Shown: piece after piece, positions 50,324 to 61,857 of the stretch | Position numbering within the stretch: position 1 is the first letter of the stretch | How the letters are laid out: the number at the start of each line of letters is the position of its first letter | DNA from: Solea solea | Lineage: Eukaryota; Chordata; Actinopteri; Pleuronectiformes; Soleidae | NCBI RefSeq assembly: GCF_958295425.1 | Contig: NC_081154.1 | Location: 124,001-188,000, forward strand | Length of the DNA: 64,000 bases | Direction of reading: 5' to 3' | The notes under the pieces: generated by a model | Seen by the model: the letters and a program-made list of their open reading frames with translations, nothing else | Database searches by the model: none | What the model was told of the DNA's origin: nothing | Made by a program: the position numbers and the translations under genes

Positions 50324-51335
50324 TCTCTCTACAGACATCCCTTCACCCCCACTAAACTGTGTGCAGGAGTAGAAGAAGCTAAAGTCCACGCCGCTGAACA
50401 CACCCTGCAGACGCTCGGCCTGCAGACAGAGGGCGCTGCTGATGCCACCTGTGCCACTGCTGCCGCCGTGGCCTCAGTGGCCTTCCCAGGTATGTGAAGG
50501 TCCGTAACCAAACACGACTAACACTCAACAAACAAAGCTGGAGACACGGTTAGCATGGCAAACACGGCAAATGAAACGCTAACGGATTGATTGCTAGATC
50601 GTTAGTTAGCTAGATAGACAGCTCACTAGATAGTTAGCTAGATAGACAGATAGATAGTTAGCAAGATAGACAACTCACTAGATAGTTAGCTAGATAGACA
50701 GCTCACTAGATAGTTAGCGAGATAGACAGCTCACTAGATACTAGATAGCGAGATAGACAGCTCACTAGATAGTTAGCTAGCTAGACAGCTCACTAGATAA
50801 GTTAGCTAGATAGACAGCTCACTAGATAGTTAGCTAGATAGACAGCTCACTAGATGGACAGCTCACTGGATAGACAGCTAGATAGTTGGCTAGATAGACA
50901 TCTCACTAGATAGTTAGCTAGATAGACAGCTCACTAGATAGTTGGCTAGATAGACATCTCACTAGATAGTTAGCTAGATGGCTATATAGTTAGACAACTT
51001 GATAGTTAGGTAAATCGATTGCCGTTAGCTAGCTATACATTAGCATATAAACATTGAAGTCAGTCGGTGATTCTAAACTTTTTTTAAATGAACTCATTCT
51101 TAACAAACTAACATGAATCTACAAACTTATCTCTTCATTTCAAACTTATGACTCTTTGTCTAAACTTATTGTCTGTTTGTCTCCAGGTTACACGCTGGCG
51201 AGCCCGGCGGCGGTCGCCTCTCAGCTGAAGCAGGCCGTGTCTCTTGGTCAGGACCTCGCCGCCTTCACCACCTACGAGGGCTACCCCGCGTTTGCCGTGG
51301 CGACGCGCCACAGCGACGGCTACGGCGTCTTCTAG
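46740..51335 (+). CDS. a1cf: APOBEC1 complementation factor, 12 coding exons, 608 aa
   Basis: A1CF is an hnRNP-like RNA-binding protein. In mammals it docks APOBEC1 on apoB mRNA and also regulates splicing in liver, kidney and gut. RRM1 (residues about 56-134) has [16 protein letters not shown] and [13 protein letters not shown]2 (about 136-213) has [17 protein letters not shown] and [12 protein letters not shown]3 (about 231-303) has [10 protein letters not shown] and DYAFVHF. Then come [17 protein letters not shown] and a C-terminal dsRBD-like region with [16 protein letters not shown]. Human isoforms are 586-594 aa. Phases all agree. Exons: 46740-46844, 46956-47090, 47159-47289, 47363-47601, 48300-48464, 48559-48656, 48754-48891, 49218-49362, 49617-49846, 50064-50200, 50335-50489, 51187-51335. 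Fish have no recognised APOBEC1, so the editing role is unlikely here. Confidence 0.97.
49095..49195. repeat. Dispersed repeat fragment in an a1cf intron
   Basis: It begins cttaaagggatagttcc and continues through (CA)n to ctctcccacaccaaagtcca. The same order (CA)n then ctctcccacaccaaacctca occurs near 41150-41205. Confidence 0.55.
50275..50331. repeat. (CT)n tract before a1cf exon 11
   Basis: About 28 CT units broken once by TAT, ending at the exon 11 acceptor tctctacag. The tract is the polypyrimidine tract itself. Confidence 0.92.
50575..51035. repeat. Minisatellite of gctagatagacagctcacta units
   Basis: About 14 units of 30-34 bp in the last a1cf intron, combining tagatagttagct, agatagacagctcac and variants. 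It lies 150 bp before exon 12. Confidence 0.92.
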
Positions 51336-52115
51336 AGGAAGAAAACTCGTCGTCACGTTTTCTTTCTGCAGATTTGACTTCAGTGAAAAACATCGGATTT
51401 CTTTCACTCGTCTGTCACCCTGAAAATAATCTCTCACCTTTTCCTTTATAATTTTCTTCTGCTCATCATGTGACCGGAATCACAAGGTCGTCGATATCTT
51501 AGATTAATGATTGATTAGTGAGTGGCCTGTGATTAGCTGTACGTGAGAATGTTTTCTTTTCGTTAATTAGCTAAATTGCTTTTATTATTATTATTATTAT
51601 TATTATTATATTTGCTTTATTTGATTTTTGGTTTTCATGAAACTTCTGTCGTGAATATTTGAAAGTTTCATCTTCAGAGACATTTTCAAAAACGTCCTCG
51701 TCTTGAAGCATCGGTGCTAACAATCATTCATTCACGCTAATAAATCACAGCGAGTTCAAATCTGCATTCATATCATTTCCCTCATCGAAAACCTCCTGTT
51801 TACAAATGACGAGAACTCATCCAGGTTTTTTAAACTTTAGATTAATGAAAACGAAAGGATATTTTTTTATTTTCGGCCAACATCAGAGCTTTGAACAGAG
51901 CAGAGACAGTATTATGGGTTAGGATTAGGATTATGGTGCACGATGCACTTAGAAGTTATTTTTGTAAAAGAGGGAAATATCCATCCTCTTGTTTTTATAG
52001 ACGTTTTATCTCCGTAATTGAAAAGTGTGAGTGAATCAATGCTAATCTGTTTGGATTTCAGAAAAAAAAAAAAAAAAAAAAAAAGAAAAATTTTCATGAT
52101 CCATAATCTTTCTGT
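51336..52115 (+). other. a1cf: a1cf 3' UTR
   Basis: The sequence after the TAG stop is non-coding, with a (TTA)n run near 51586-51609 and poly-A stretches at 52061-52083, up to the polyadenylation signal at 52116. Confidence 0.6.
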
Positions 52116-52121
52116 AATAAA
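52116..52121 (+). terminator. a1cf polyadenylation signal AATAAA
   Basis: tctgtaataaag lies about 780 bases after the a1cf stop and is followed by a genomic A run. The convergent signal for sun1 is only about 155 bp away. Confidence 0.55.
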
Positions 52122-52276
52122 GAAAAAAAAAAAAAAACACGACCACGGTCTGACCTGGATTATTCTAATCTGTTTAGAAACAGTTTTCTTAATTTTCACT
52201 TATTTAATATTTGTATGAAAAACACAAAGAAAACATTGAAATAATGAAGTCACAAATGTAATAAAAGTAAAAGGTT

Positions 52277-52282
52277 TTTATT
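52277..52282 (-). terminator. sun1 polyadenylation signal AATAAA
   Basis: Minus strand AGCTAAATAAAAACC lies about 325 bases after the sun1 stop codon. Confidence 0.5.
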
Positions 52283-52605
52283 TAGCTAATTTTGTCACAT
52301 TATCGTCAACAGCAGCCATTTTAAAACCTGCTGCTGTGTTCAAGGACTCGAGCGACGACCGTTAAACACAAGTCGTCTGAGAAAACGCAAACTTGTCCTT
52401 TAAAGCAACCGCAGCGTGATGATGTCACAGAAAAACATCCCAAAACAAAACAACAACGCACATATTAAAAGATTAACACACAATTTAACACAAATTTCTT
52501 TCCATGGGAAATAATGTGATCATGTGGTGTAGAAAGGGGCGGAGTCACCGTGCATTTGTCCACACTTTGATCAACGAAGCCATTTTTCATAGTTTCTCTG
52601 GAACG

Positions 52606-55600
52606 TTAGTCCTTCAGGCGTCCCTCAGGCTTCCCGTGAACTCTGAACCGATACATGCAGGTGTAGTCCTCGTGTCCCCAGTTGGACAAAACCCGCACCT
52701 CAATGATCTGGAAGCTTTGATGATTTTCCTCCTGTCAATCAAAAAACAAAGTCACACAAACTCTTTGGTGTCGTGAGAGAATCGACAGACTGAAGAAATT
52801 CATTTAATATTGTGACCTTTGACCTCACAAATCAAACCGTTTTTAACTCAAGTAAATCGGGTTTGACTAATCAGCTCGAGTCCATTTGAACCTAAAGACC
52901 TGTTAAGTTAATCCACGTTAATCTGTTCAACGATACGTTAACGTTCATTTCCACTTTTTCAGCGACGGGTTAGCGGCCGTGGTGTGACTGGCGGCGGGTT
53001 AGCGACTGTGGCGTGACTGGGCGGTGGGTTAGCGACCGTGGCGTGACTGGGCGGCGGGTTAGCGACCGCGGGGTGACTGGGCGGCGGCTGAGCGACTGTG
53101 CCGTGACTGGACGGCAGGTTAGCGACTCACGGTGGTGGCGTACGTCTGCAGAGCGTCTCCGTCTGGATCGTACGTGTAAACTCCGAGCAGTTTCCCGCTC
53201 TCCTGACGCTCATCATCCAGACCCTGAAAAACAAACATGTTTAAACCTCGAGTGTCTCTGAAAGGTTCGGAGGAGACTTTTACGACTTTCTCACGTAAAC
53301 GCTGAAGTCTCGCGGCGCGCTGCGCAGTGTTCCGCTTGGTGCCAGGACTTTGGGTATGTGGTCCAGAGAGAAGGCCGTGGGGACGATCCTCATGGAGAGA
53401 CGGATCACCAGAAACCCTGAGGAACCCTGGAACGCCCAGCAGTTTCCTGGTTGAATGTCCGGCTGAAGGAAGACAGAGGGCGTCGTTTACCAGCTGTCAA
53501 CCAAATATCAGGTAGATTATGGACGACAGGTGAGTTTACCTGGATTACAGCTCGAGGAGACTGAGAGAAATACCAGAGAGGAACTCCAAACAGACTCAGC
53601 AGTGCCGCCTTGGTCTCGTACGTCTCAGAACAACGAGTGCTCAGGATGCTGCCCCCTGCAGGAAAAACAGACAAACATCGGCTAGCTGTGGACAAATACT
53701 GGATGCAACAATATCACCCCCTGGTGGCCAACTGGAGAGAGCTGTGACCTCCGGACTCCAGAGCATAGTCAGCGAGGCCTGTCTGGTCCTGAGAGAATCG
53801 TTGCAGAGCACTCGTCACGATCGAGTGGATGTCCTGGAAGAGACGAGTTTAAAAACACTTTCACAATAAATCTTCACAATCTTTTCACAATAAAAGACAG
53901 AGTAAGAATAAGTCACGGTTATGCCATCCGTGGCCATGCCCCCTCACCTCCTTGGTTATGGCAGTGGCAGTTTGAAGGACGGTCCCGGCGACCGCCTCCT
54001 CACCACGGCGTTGCTCAAGCCGCAGGTCCATGTTCTGCAGGACGCTGAGCTCCACAGAGGACAGCGCCACCTGCAGGTCAGCACTGCTGACATAGTGCTG
54101 CGACAGCCACTGGAGGAGGGACTCTGGGAGAGCGTTAGCGTCCGCCCCGCCCACCGTCGCCAGCTGGTTCCCGTAGATGAGAGTACGGACCTCGTCATGA
54201 ACCCGAGCTGAAATCTGAGAGAAGACGCAATTAAGCCTCCACCGCAGGGGCCAACGCCCTCAGGCTAAAGTGAAATAAAAACCACTTTAGCTAACTGCAC
54301 TCACTGTCTGCTGGATTGCGTTAAATTGCCGACAGGTGTCCTTAAACGCCGTCAGACCGTCAACGTCGTGCCTCATTTCCTTCAGAGCCGCCTCCAACCT
54401 CGCGACCTCCACAAGCAAAGCATCATGGGACGGATGGTCCGCATCAACGCTAGAGAAAAGAAGGTCAGTGCTCAGACCCTGGATTGTTGAGGTAAGTGTC
54501 CGCGGCAGCGTCTGTTACCTGCCGTCAGGAGGCGATGACGTCACAGCCTCTCGTCTCTGAAGCTCCTGAAGTTTCAAACACAAACGTCAAACTTCTCATT
54601 GATCTGATGGATTGAAGTGAAAGTGTTTACCTCAGTTTGAGCCGCGAGCGTAAGCAGCTGCTGCTCCAGCCTGTCCAGACGAGACGTCGCCCTCTGCTGC
54701 TCGACCTGAGAACAACGGGAAAACAGTTCAGTTTTCTGGAGACGTTTGATTTCTTTGTTTTCATCGGTTCTGACCTGACGCTCCTCATCCAGGCTCCTCC
54801 TGACGCTGCTGAGCCACGCCCCCAGATTCTCCTCCTCGCCGCTCTGAGCGACGGACACCTGCCGCTGGAGGTCAGCGAACAGCCGCAGAACCTCGCCGTG
54901 TCTCTGCTCTGCCCACTGTCCTCCGGTCTCAACACGCTCCCACAGAGACGCCAGACTCCGCTCCAGTCCAACGAGCCGCTCCGGATCTTCCTGTCAAACA
55001 ACAACAACAACAACAACAAAAACAGCCTTACAGAGACCTGTAAACCCCGCCCCCTCGCTCCCAGCTCACCCAGGCTGGTGTCAGCACCTCCCCTGATGGC
55101 GTGGGTCGACTGTGGAGCAGCGGCTCCTCCGCGGTGCCCTCTGCTGACGGGCTCTGTGAGGTCTGCGTCCTTGTGACATTCAGTATGGCGAGGAGCGACT
55201 GAAGGCCGACCGGACCGAACCAATACAGGCCTGTGTGGGGGCGGGGGCGGGTCATGAGCGTCTTTAAACAAACGTCATTACTGATGATCAGAGACATGAG
55301 TTTGAGACTCACTGAGGAGGAGGAGGAGCAGCAGGAGGACGACGAAGAGTCTGAAGGACAAACCAGAGTCAGCACTGAATCAATGACTCGTCAATAATCA
55401 ACAAATCATACTCACCGAGGCAGGAGAGGGGCAGAGTCAGGGGCCGTAATTTGACACCATCGTCTGCCAAAACACCTGAAAGCCTCACAGAGAGTCCTCC
55501 CTACACACACACACACACACACACACAGGAGTCAGGTGGAAGCTGCAAAGTCACAGAGGAGGCGGAGCCTGTCCATCACACAGAGGTCAGATGGTGAAAA

Positions 55601-58600
55601 GAAAAAGCCATGCTAACATGCTTACACCAGAGGATCAATAAAAGACCTTTAACCTTTAGAGCGAGCACAAACACAGGAAGCTGCCAATCAAAACAAAGCA
55701 TCTGTGTGTGGAGGCGGGGCTAACTAACACCTGTTCGACCTGTGTAAAGAGTCGCACTCCACGTCGACGACCACCAGGAGGCGCCCTCCGTCTCCGAGCG
55801 CTGCTCGCCTTTACAGTCGTCACCTGTAGGTGTCAGTGTGTTCACTGATGTGAAGGCATAACAATGGCAACAGGACTAGTTTAAACCTGTGTGTGGTGCA
55901 GGAACTCACACAGAGATCCGCCGGCATGACGCTTCTGAGGCTTCATGGTTCCACAGTGAGCAGGTCCAGCTGAAACACACCAGACACAGTCAGACAGACT
56001 CTGCACCACGTCCAGCCGAGTCCCTGTGAGTGGAGCACCTGCTGCAACTAAAGGCAGAGATTTGCATGTTGTCACAGCAACAGTCAAAGTCCAGATTTCC
56101 CTGCATTTGTTTAGATTTCACTTCATCTGTGAAACGTTTGCAGCTTCAATGATGTGCTGTTATTTCTGCTCCTGTGCTGTGAGCGCCCCCTGCTGCTTAA
56201 AACCAGCACCAGACCCAGAGACTCGGCTTTATCTCTGACACTGAGTGGGTTACTCACTTTAGTTTGTGTCTCACAGTGAGTGACAGACAGACAGACAGAC
56301 AGACACTTGTCACAGTCGTTACCTCCTCGACGGTCAGGGGTGAATCGCAGACACACCTGCCAGGTGTGTGTCAGCGCTCTCCTCACACACAGCTGCAGCA
56401 CATCTGGAAAAACCACAACACATGACACACTGAGCTGCACTCTGATACGCTGAGGAAAACCACACCCACCATAACAGTGAGAAGACGCAGCAGCAACATC
56501 AACAGATTTACTCAATCTGGGCAACCATAGCGCCCTCTACCTGTCACATGGTGGCGCTTCTGCAACTGCACGTGAATCAGAGCGAGCAGCGACATAAAAC
56601 AAGCTGCCGCCCACCTGTTCACGCCCACAACCGCCTCCCACACGGACTCCATCGCACCTGCCGAAAACAAAAGGTACGTGAGCGAGCGTCTGATCAGCTG
56701 ATGACGTCACCGGTAGAGCTGCAACTAACGACTAACTTATTTTCTCCATGAATCGTTTGGTTCATAAAATCTCAGAAATAACAATGTTCTTAAATGTCTT
56801 GTTTTGTCCACAAACAAAATTAAAATCCTTATCCAGGGCAAAGGACATTTAAGAAGTTGAAACGATCAGAAATCTAGTTTTAATCATAAACAAAACTTCA
56901 AACCGATGAATCAATTATCAAAAAATAATGATACTAAAAATGATTTAGTAATTGGTTCATTGATTAATTTACAGGCACAGACAGGAAGTTGACATTAATA
57001 ACAAACGTCTCACCTGTCTTTGGCCTGCGGCTCTGTTCTCGATGGTAGATGACCGGCGCTTCCGACTCGCCACGATCACAGCTTCCTGTCCCGGTCAGTG
57101 CGGCAGAGGCGTGTTTGGAGGCGGAGGAAGCGGGGGCGTGTTTGGGGGCGGGCTCCAGCTCACAGTCTGTGCAGTAAACCCTGTTCAGTGTCTGTATTGG
57201 GTTTGGGACGGCATGCATGTCTGAACCAATCAGAGTGCTGTTTGCTAAGATGGTGCTCTCTGTGACATAGAAAAACCAATAATCAATGATCAATAATCAA
57301 CGACGGGACCAATAATCAGTGACGGGACCAATAATCAAAGACGGATCAATAATCAACAACGGATCAATAATCAACGATGGATGGATCAATAATCAAGGAC
57401 GGATGGATCAACAATCAATAACGGAATCAACAGCGGATCAATAATCAACGACAGATCAATAATCAACGACGGGACCAATAATCAGTGACGGATCAATAAT
57501 CAACGATGGATGGATCAATAATCAAGGACGGATGGATCAACAATCAATAACGGAATCAACAGCGGATCAATAATCAACGACGGGACCAATAATCAGTGAC
57601 GGATCAATAATCAACGACGGATCAATAATCGACGGACCAATAATCAACGACGGACCGATAATCAACGACGGATGGACCAATAATCAACGACGGTTCAATA
57701 ATCAATGACGGGACCAATAATCAACGACAGGATCAACAATCAACGACGGATCAATAGTCAACGACAGGATCAACGACGGGACCAACAGTCAACGACGGAT
57801 GGATCAATAATCATGACGGATCAATAACCAACGCCGGATCAATAACCAGTGACGGGTCAATAACCAGTGACGCTCAATAATCTGTGACGCTCAATAATCA
57901 ATGACGGATGATCAATAATCAGTGACGGGTCAATAATCAATGACGGATGATCAATAATCAGTGACGGGTCAATAATCAGTGACGGGATCAATAATCAGTG
58001 ACTGGTCAATAATCAATGACGGGTCAATAATCAGTGACGGGTCAATAGTCATGAATAATGAAATAAATATACAAATAGAGCCCTCAGTGTGTGAGTGTTA
58101 TTATGTCTCCATGGTAACGAAGGTCACTGACCTTTAGGGTGGAGGTCGTGGTCTAAACCTGTGGATGAAGACCAGCGTGAGTCTGACGTCTCACTGACGA
58201 TAAATGCTGAGTCACAGTTTTTACCCCACATGGCGTCGACCAGCGTCACGTCCTGAACAGACGACTCATCGAGCAGCGATGACAGCAGCGACGCGTCCGA
58301 CGCCACGCTGGGAACGCCGGTGTGGTGGAGCAAATGAGACGGACGCTGACGAGGAGGAAGAGGAGACGGGACGAGGAGCGACTCTGAGCAGGAGACGGAC
58401 AGATGGTGCGAACGACGAGACTTCAGAGACCTGCAGGAGGAGGAGGTGACCAAAACAGTTTCACTGCAAAAGTGGGAGGAGCAAACTTCACTGACCTGCT
58501 GGTCTTCCAGCTGGCTCCTCCCACACTGAAGGAGGCGCTGCTGTGCGGCAGACTGCGGTCCAACAGGCCGTCATCGAGCCGTAGACTGACTCTGGACATG

Positions 58601-59017
58601 ATCCTGGTCTGAGGGACGGAGACGAGCTGCTGCTCCGTCTCTGACTCCAACAGAGACGAGGAGTAACTGGAGCTGAGGGACAAACACGTTACTCACACAC
58701 ACACACACACACACAGAGATTTTTCAGGTGCTGACTCTGTTTTTTTTCTTCTCAGGACAGAGAGACACACTCTGAGCACAAAAGACACATCTGGATCCTT
58801 TTGTCCACAGAGTTGTGTCTCTGTGTCCTGAGACGAAAAAAAACGTCAGCACCTGAAAAATCAGACTCTCCCTTTAATTATTAGCTTTGAAGACACACAC
58901 ACAGTAACACACAGAGAGACACACACACACACAGAGAGACACAGCAGGAGTGTAAAGTGAGGATACACACAGATCAGTCCAGCCCCAGCTCTGCAGCTCC
59001 ACGTCCTCGTCACTCAT
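52606..59017 (-). CDS. sun1: SUN domain nuclear envelope protein, SUN1 type, 21 coding exons, 910 aa
   Basis: SUN proteins span the inner nuclear membrane and bind KASH proteins to form LINC complexes. The N-terminal part has SSYSS...MSRVSLRL and DASLLSSLLDESS, both SUN1-like, then two Cys pairs (CTDCEL, CDDCKG). A hydrophobic stretch (FVVLLLLLLLL, about residues 399-430) is the likely membrane anchor, and coiled coil follows at about 465-650. The SUN domain (about 745-910) has STRCSETYETKAALLS, PGNCWAFQG, RSAPRDFSVYGL and SNWGHEDYTCMYRFRVHG. All phases agree. Exons: 58971-59017, 58496-58672, 58132-58430, 57014-57259, 56541-56657, 56323-56403, 55910-55969, 55740-55823, 55416-55500, 55313-55350, 55070-55230, 54775-54990, 54631-54705, 54519-54565, 54305-54449, 53948-54214, 53749-53833, 53540-53655, 53295-53462, 53131-53223, 52606-52731. 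Exon 1 is the least certain because its donor GTGTGT is weak. SUN1 over SUN2 rests on the N-terminal motifs and WYFSQSPR. Confidence 0.9.
52965..53125. repeat. 30-bp minisatellite (gcgggttagcgaccgtggcg)
   Basis: Five imperfect units of about 30 bp lie in the last sun1 intron and end beside the donor of exon 20. The unit contains GGGTTAGCG and is CpG-rich. Confidence 0.88.
56714..56971 (+). mobile_element. hAT-type MITE, truncated copy in a sun1 intron
   Basis: It starts TAGAGCTGCAACTAACGAC and shares internal blocks with the complete element at 42705. The right terminus is lost or degenerate. Confidence 0.75.
57275..58050. repeat. Minisatellite of aataatcaacgacggatc units
   Basis: About 40 units of 17-24 bp (aataatcaacgacgg, aataatcagtgacggg) fill the sun1 intron between exons 3 and 4 and start 15 bp from exon 4. 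Confidence 0.93.
58718..58862. repeat. Imperfect 145-bp hairpin in sun1 intron 1
   Basis: The outer arms gatttttcaggtgctgac and gtcagcacctgaaaaatc are perfectly complementary. Complementarity resumes inside, through TTTTTTTT/AAAAAAAA, TCTCAGGACA/TGTCCTGAGA and the adjacent gagagacaca/tgtgtctctg blocks. Confidence 0.85.
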
Positions 59018-59908
59018 CACACATTACCACACACACACACACACACACACAGTGTAGCAGCAGTGTCGGTTCCAGTTCACCTTAAACCTGCTTAACTTCA
59101 ACTTCCTGCTGTGGGTCATTGAGCCACTTAGACTCCACCCACTTACACACACACACACACACACACTCTAATCTCACACAAACACACACAGCTTTGTTCT
59201 CTCACTCTCTACTTCTAATATTTCAAATGAGCAAAAACTTCAAAATAAAAGTCTGACATTTTAAATCTGTTCTGTTCATTTTACATTTAAATTAATATTT
59301 AAAACAAAAACATTCACTTCTGATCAATAATCATGACTATACCCAAAATGAATACATATCTCACACCTATTTTCCTTTCATTTTTCCTCCATTAGACAAA
59401 AGATTTGATAATAAATGATAAAAAATGCTCAATTTAAATAAACATTGAATGAAAAACAATCATAATTAGTGTCTTTTTATTTTAGATCTTTCTATGTGTT
59501 TATGTTTAGACTCTGAGAGCGAACGTGACGTTCTACACAAACTCAAATCCTTCACATTTAAGAAGCAGAAAAAGTCTTATAACTAACCTTAACCAGTTAA
59601 TGACCAACCTAACAACTCAAACAGTTCCTTAGAAATGACCTTTTGGTCTCCATGAGGACGACTGGTCCTGACAAGGACAAGGACACACACACACACACAC
59701 TTAAAGGGACCGTCATCCTCCGACCAATCCGCGCTGAACTCGGGGAGGTGACGACAACACAGACCAATGGGAAACGTAATGGGCGTGGCCCCGCGGAAAC
59801 TCGAACGTTCGGCTTGCTAGCGTTAGCATTAGCTCCCAAACACACAGACAAACAGCCGTAAACACATAAAGACAATACAAAAAAACACGTAAAATAAACA
59901 CACTCACC
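59018..59908 (-). other. sun1 upstream region with candidate non-coding exon end
   Basis: No coding sequence is seen. A good donor on the minus strand (TTCAG then GTGAGTGTG) at 59908/59907 suggests a non-coding sun1 first exon covering about 59908-60010. The intervening bases are CA microsatellites and AT-rich sequence. The joining acceptor could not be located. Confidence 0.35.
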
Positions 59909-60200
59909 TGAAGCACCGCCCCTCCCCGTCAGCCGGGAGTGTAAATTAAACTTCACCTGTGATTTACGGACAGCGTCGTCACTTTTCTGCTGCTTTTCCT
60001 CTGTTCTCACTAAACCGGTGCAGTTTCACACAAACGTTATCACGTAGAGATACAAACGAGAGTAAGACTAATGTTCTCATCGATAAATGACAGCGTGAAA
60101 ACTCTACAGCGAGGACACTTCTACTTTCATCAAAGCGACGCGGGGTTTTATAGAGACGCTGATTAGCGCCCCTTGTGGCGGGAGGACTGAACAGCGGACA
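59909..60200 (-). promoter_or_regulatory. Possible sun1 promoter
   Basis: The GC-richer stretch around 59915-60175 includes the SP1-like ccgcccctccccg near 59927 and several CpGs, upstream of the candidate non-coding exon. Assignment is by position only. Confidence 0.3.
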
Positions 60201-61019
60201 CAAAGATCTTAGATCGTTGAACAGATGACTCACGCTCTGTGTGTTTCCTGTCACGTGCTACACGGGTTTTCATTGTGTGTGTACATCCATACAGTACATA
60301 TGTGTTCTTTATTTTAAAGTACACACACTCATGTATGCATATATACTTTTATACTGTATATACATCTGTGTGTATAAACAGATATATAAACGTAACTGTG
60401 TGTGTATATTAAAGTAATAATAATGATATATCTACACACAGATGTGGAGTATATGTATATATTACATGATAATATGCACGCGTGTGTGTGTGTGTTTATT
60501 GATTATACACGTGTACACACACACACACACACGTGAATAATAAATAAATGTATTTTTATACGTACATGAAACCGGAATTTAGGGAGTTAAACTGTGGGTG
60601 TGAGCAGAAGCACGAACTTTCTCCTCCTCATCATCATCTTTATCCCGCTTTTATGAATGGGTTTACGACACACCGTGACGTCATCAACACGCCCCTCCCT
60701 CACCGCTGCGGGAAAAACCTCACGATCACACAACGAGGGAGGAGGCGTCACTGACTCCTCATGGTTCCGCTTCATCCTCCTCCTCCTCATCATCCCTCCA
60801 TCCTCCCTCCTCTCATCATGCCTGAGGATGACTAATCCAGGTAGAGAGACATAGAGAGGGAGAGAGACAGAGAGAGGGATAGACAGGGAGAGGGAGAGAG
60901 ACAGAGAGAGGGAGAGGGAGGGAGAGGACCATCATCATCATCAGTGGACATGCAGGATGAGAGGATGCTCCTCAGTCACAGCGGTGTTGTCTAATTCCTG
61001 GATGAACATCATCTATCTC

Positions 61020-61052
<33 letters not shown>

Positions 61053-61297
61053 TGGTTAATCCCTGGAGCAGAGAAAAGTCAACTTTCTGTTTCTAAGCTC
61101 TTCATCCACACATGAACTGGAGCGGACTAATCCCTGGAGCAGGAGGGGGACACTGTGACTGTGGGACCTGTCTATTCCCTGAACTACAAACCTCTGCTGA
61201 TCTGAGCTGGATTCTGGGATCTGGCTAAGACCTGCTGCTGCTGTTGCTGCTGCTGCTGCTGGGACCAAGTTCATCTCTGGATCAGTGTGTGTCTGGG
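60201..61297. other. Intergenic, AT-rich then GA-rich
   Basis: 60250-60560 is AT-rich with GT/CA runs. 60840-60935 is a (GAGAGACA)n tract and 61020-61050 a (CA)n run. 61060-61297 could be the 5' leader of the exon at 61298, with a (CTG)n run at 61232-61260. No gene is otherwise seen. Confidence 0.5.
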
Positions 61298-61499
61298 ATG
61301 TTCTGCTTCTGCCTGCAGAGTTCCCTGCTGAAGCTCCAGGCACTGGAGGTGGAGGGGGGGTCCTCGCTGACTCCGTCCCCAGAGGAGAGCCTCCCTGCCC
61401 TGGGCAGCAAAGAGCAGAAGAGTCCCTGTGGACGCACGGAGCTCGGAGAGAAGGAGGGGAAAACACGCGTCCTGTGTCACAGTGTTCCCACTGAGGAAG
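61298..61499 (+). CDS. Possible first coding exon of an unknown gene
   Basis: An ATG opens 67 codons beginning MFCFCLQSSLLKLQALEVEG and ending HSVPTEE, then AAG followed by a plausible donor GTACAC at 61500. Composition and codon usage look protein-like, and the upstream 200 bp resembles a leader. The downstream exon was not found; the next 2 kb is satellite. The Cys-rich start could be a lipidation site, which is inference. I do not recognise the family, and it may be a chance frame. Confidence 0.35.
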
Positions 61500-61857
61500 G
61501 TACACAATGTCTCTGTCTGTCTGTCTGTCTGTCTGGTCCTGGACCAAGGTTAGACCTGATCCTGGACAAGGTTATAGACTGGACCCAGTGCAGATTCCTG
61601 AACTTCAGATGTTTCCAGATGATGACATCTCTGTCTGTCTGTCTGTCTGTCCGTCTGTCTGTCTCGTGACGTCAGGGTTTATTAAAGCGTGTTCCCGTTG
61701 TTGTCGGAAGTCGGAGCGACCTCACAAACTGTGTTACTACTGTTGATCACAGTTAGTCGTACACATGGTTCCAATGTTTGTTACCGACTGGTAATGTCTG
61801 ACATTCATTCCAACCTCCGATGTCAAAGTGACGCAGTCCATGAAATAACAGCGAGGA

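Noticed and set aside
52965..53125. Interstitial telomeric repeat (GGGTTAG)
   Set aside because: GGGTTAG occurs once per 30-bp unit rather than in tandem; it is an ordinary minisatellite.
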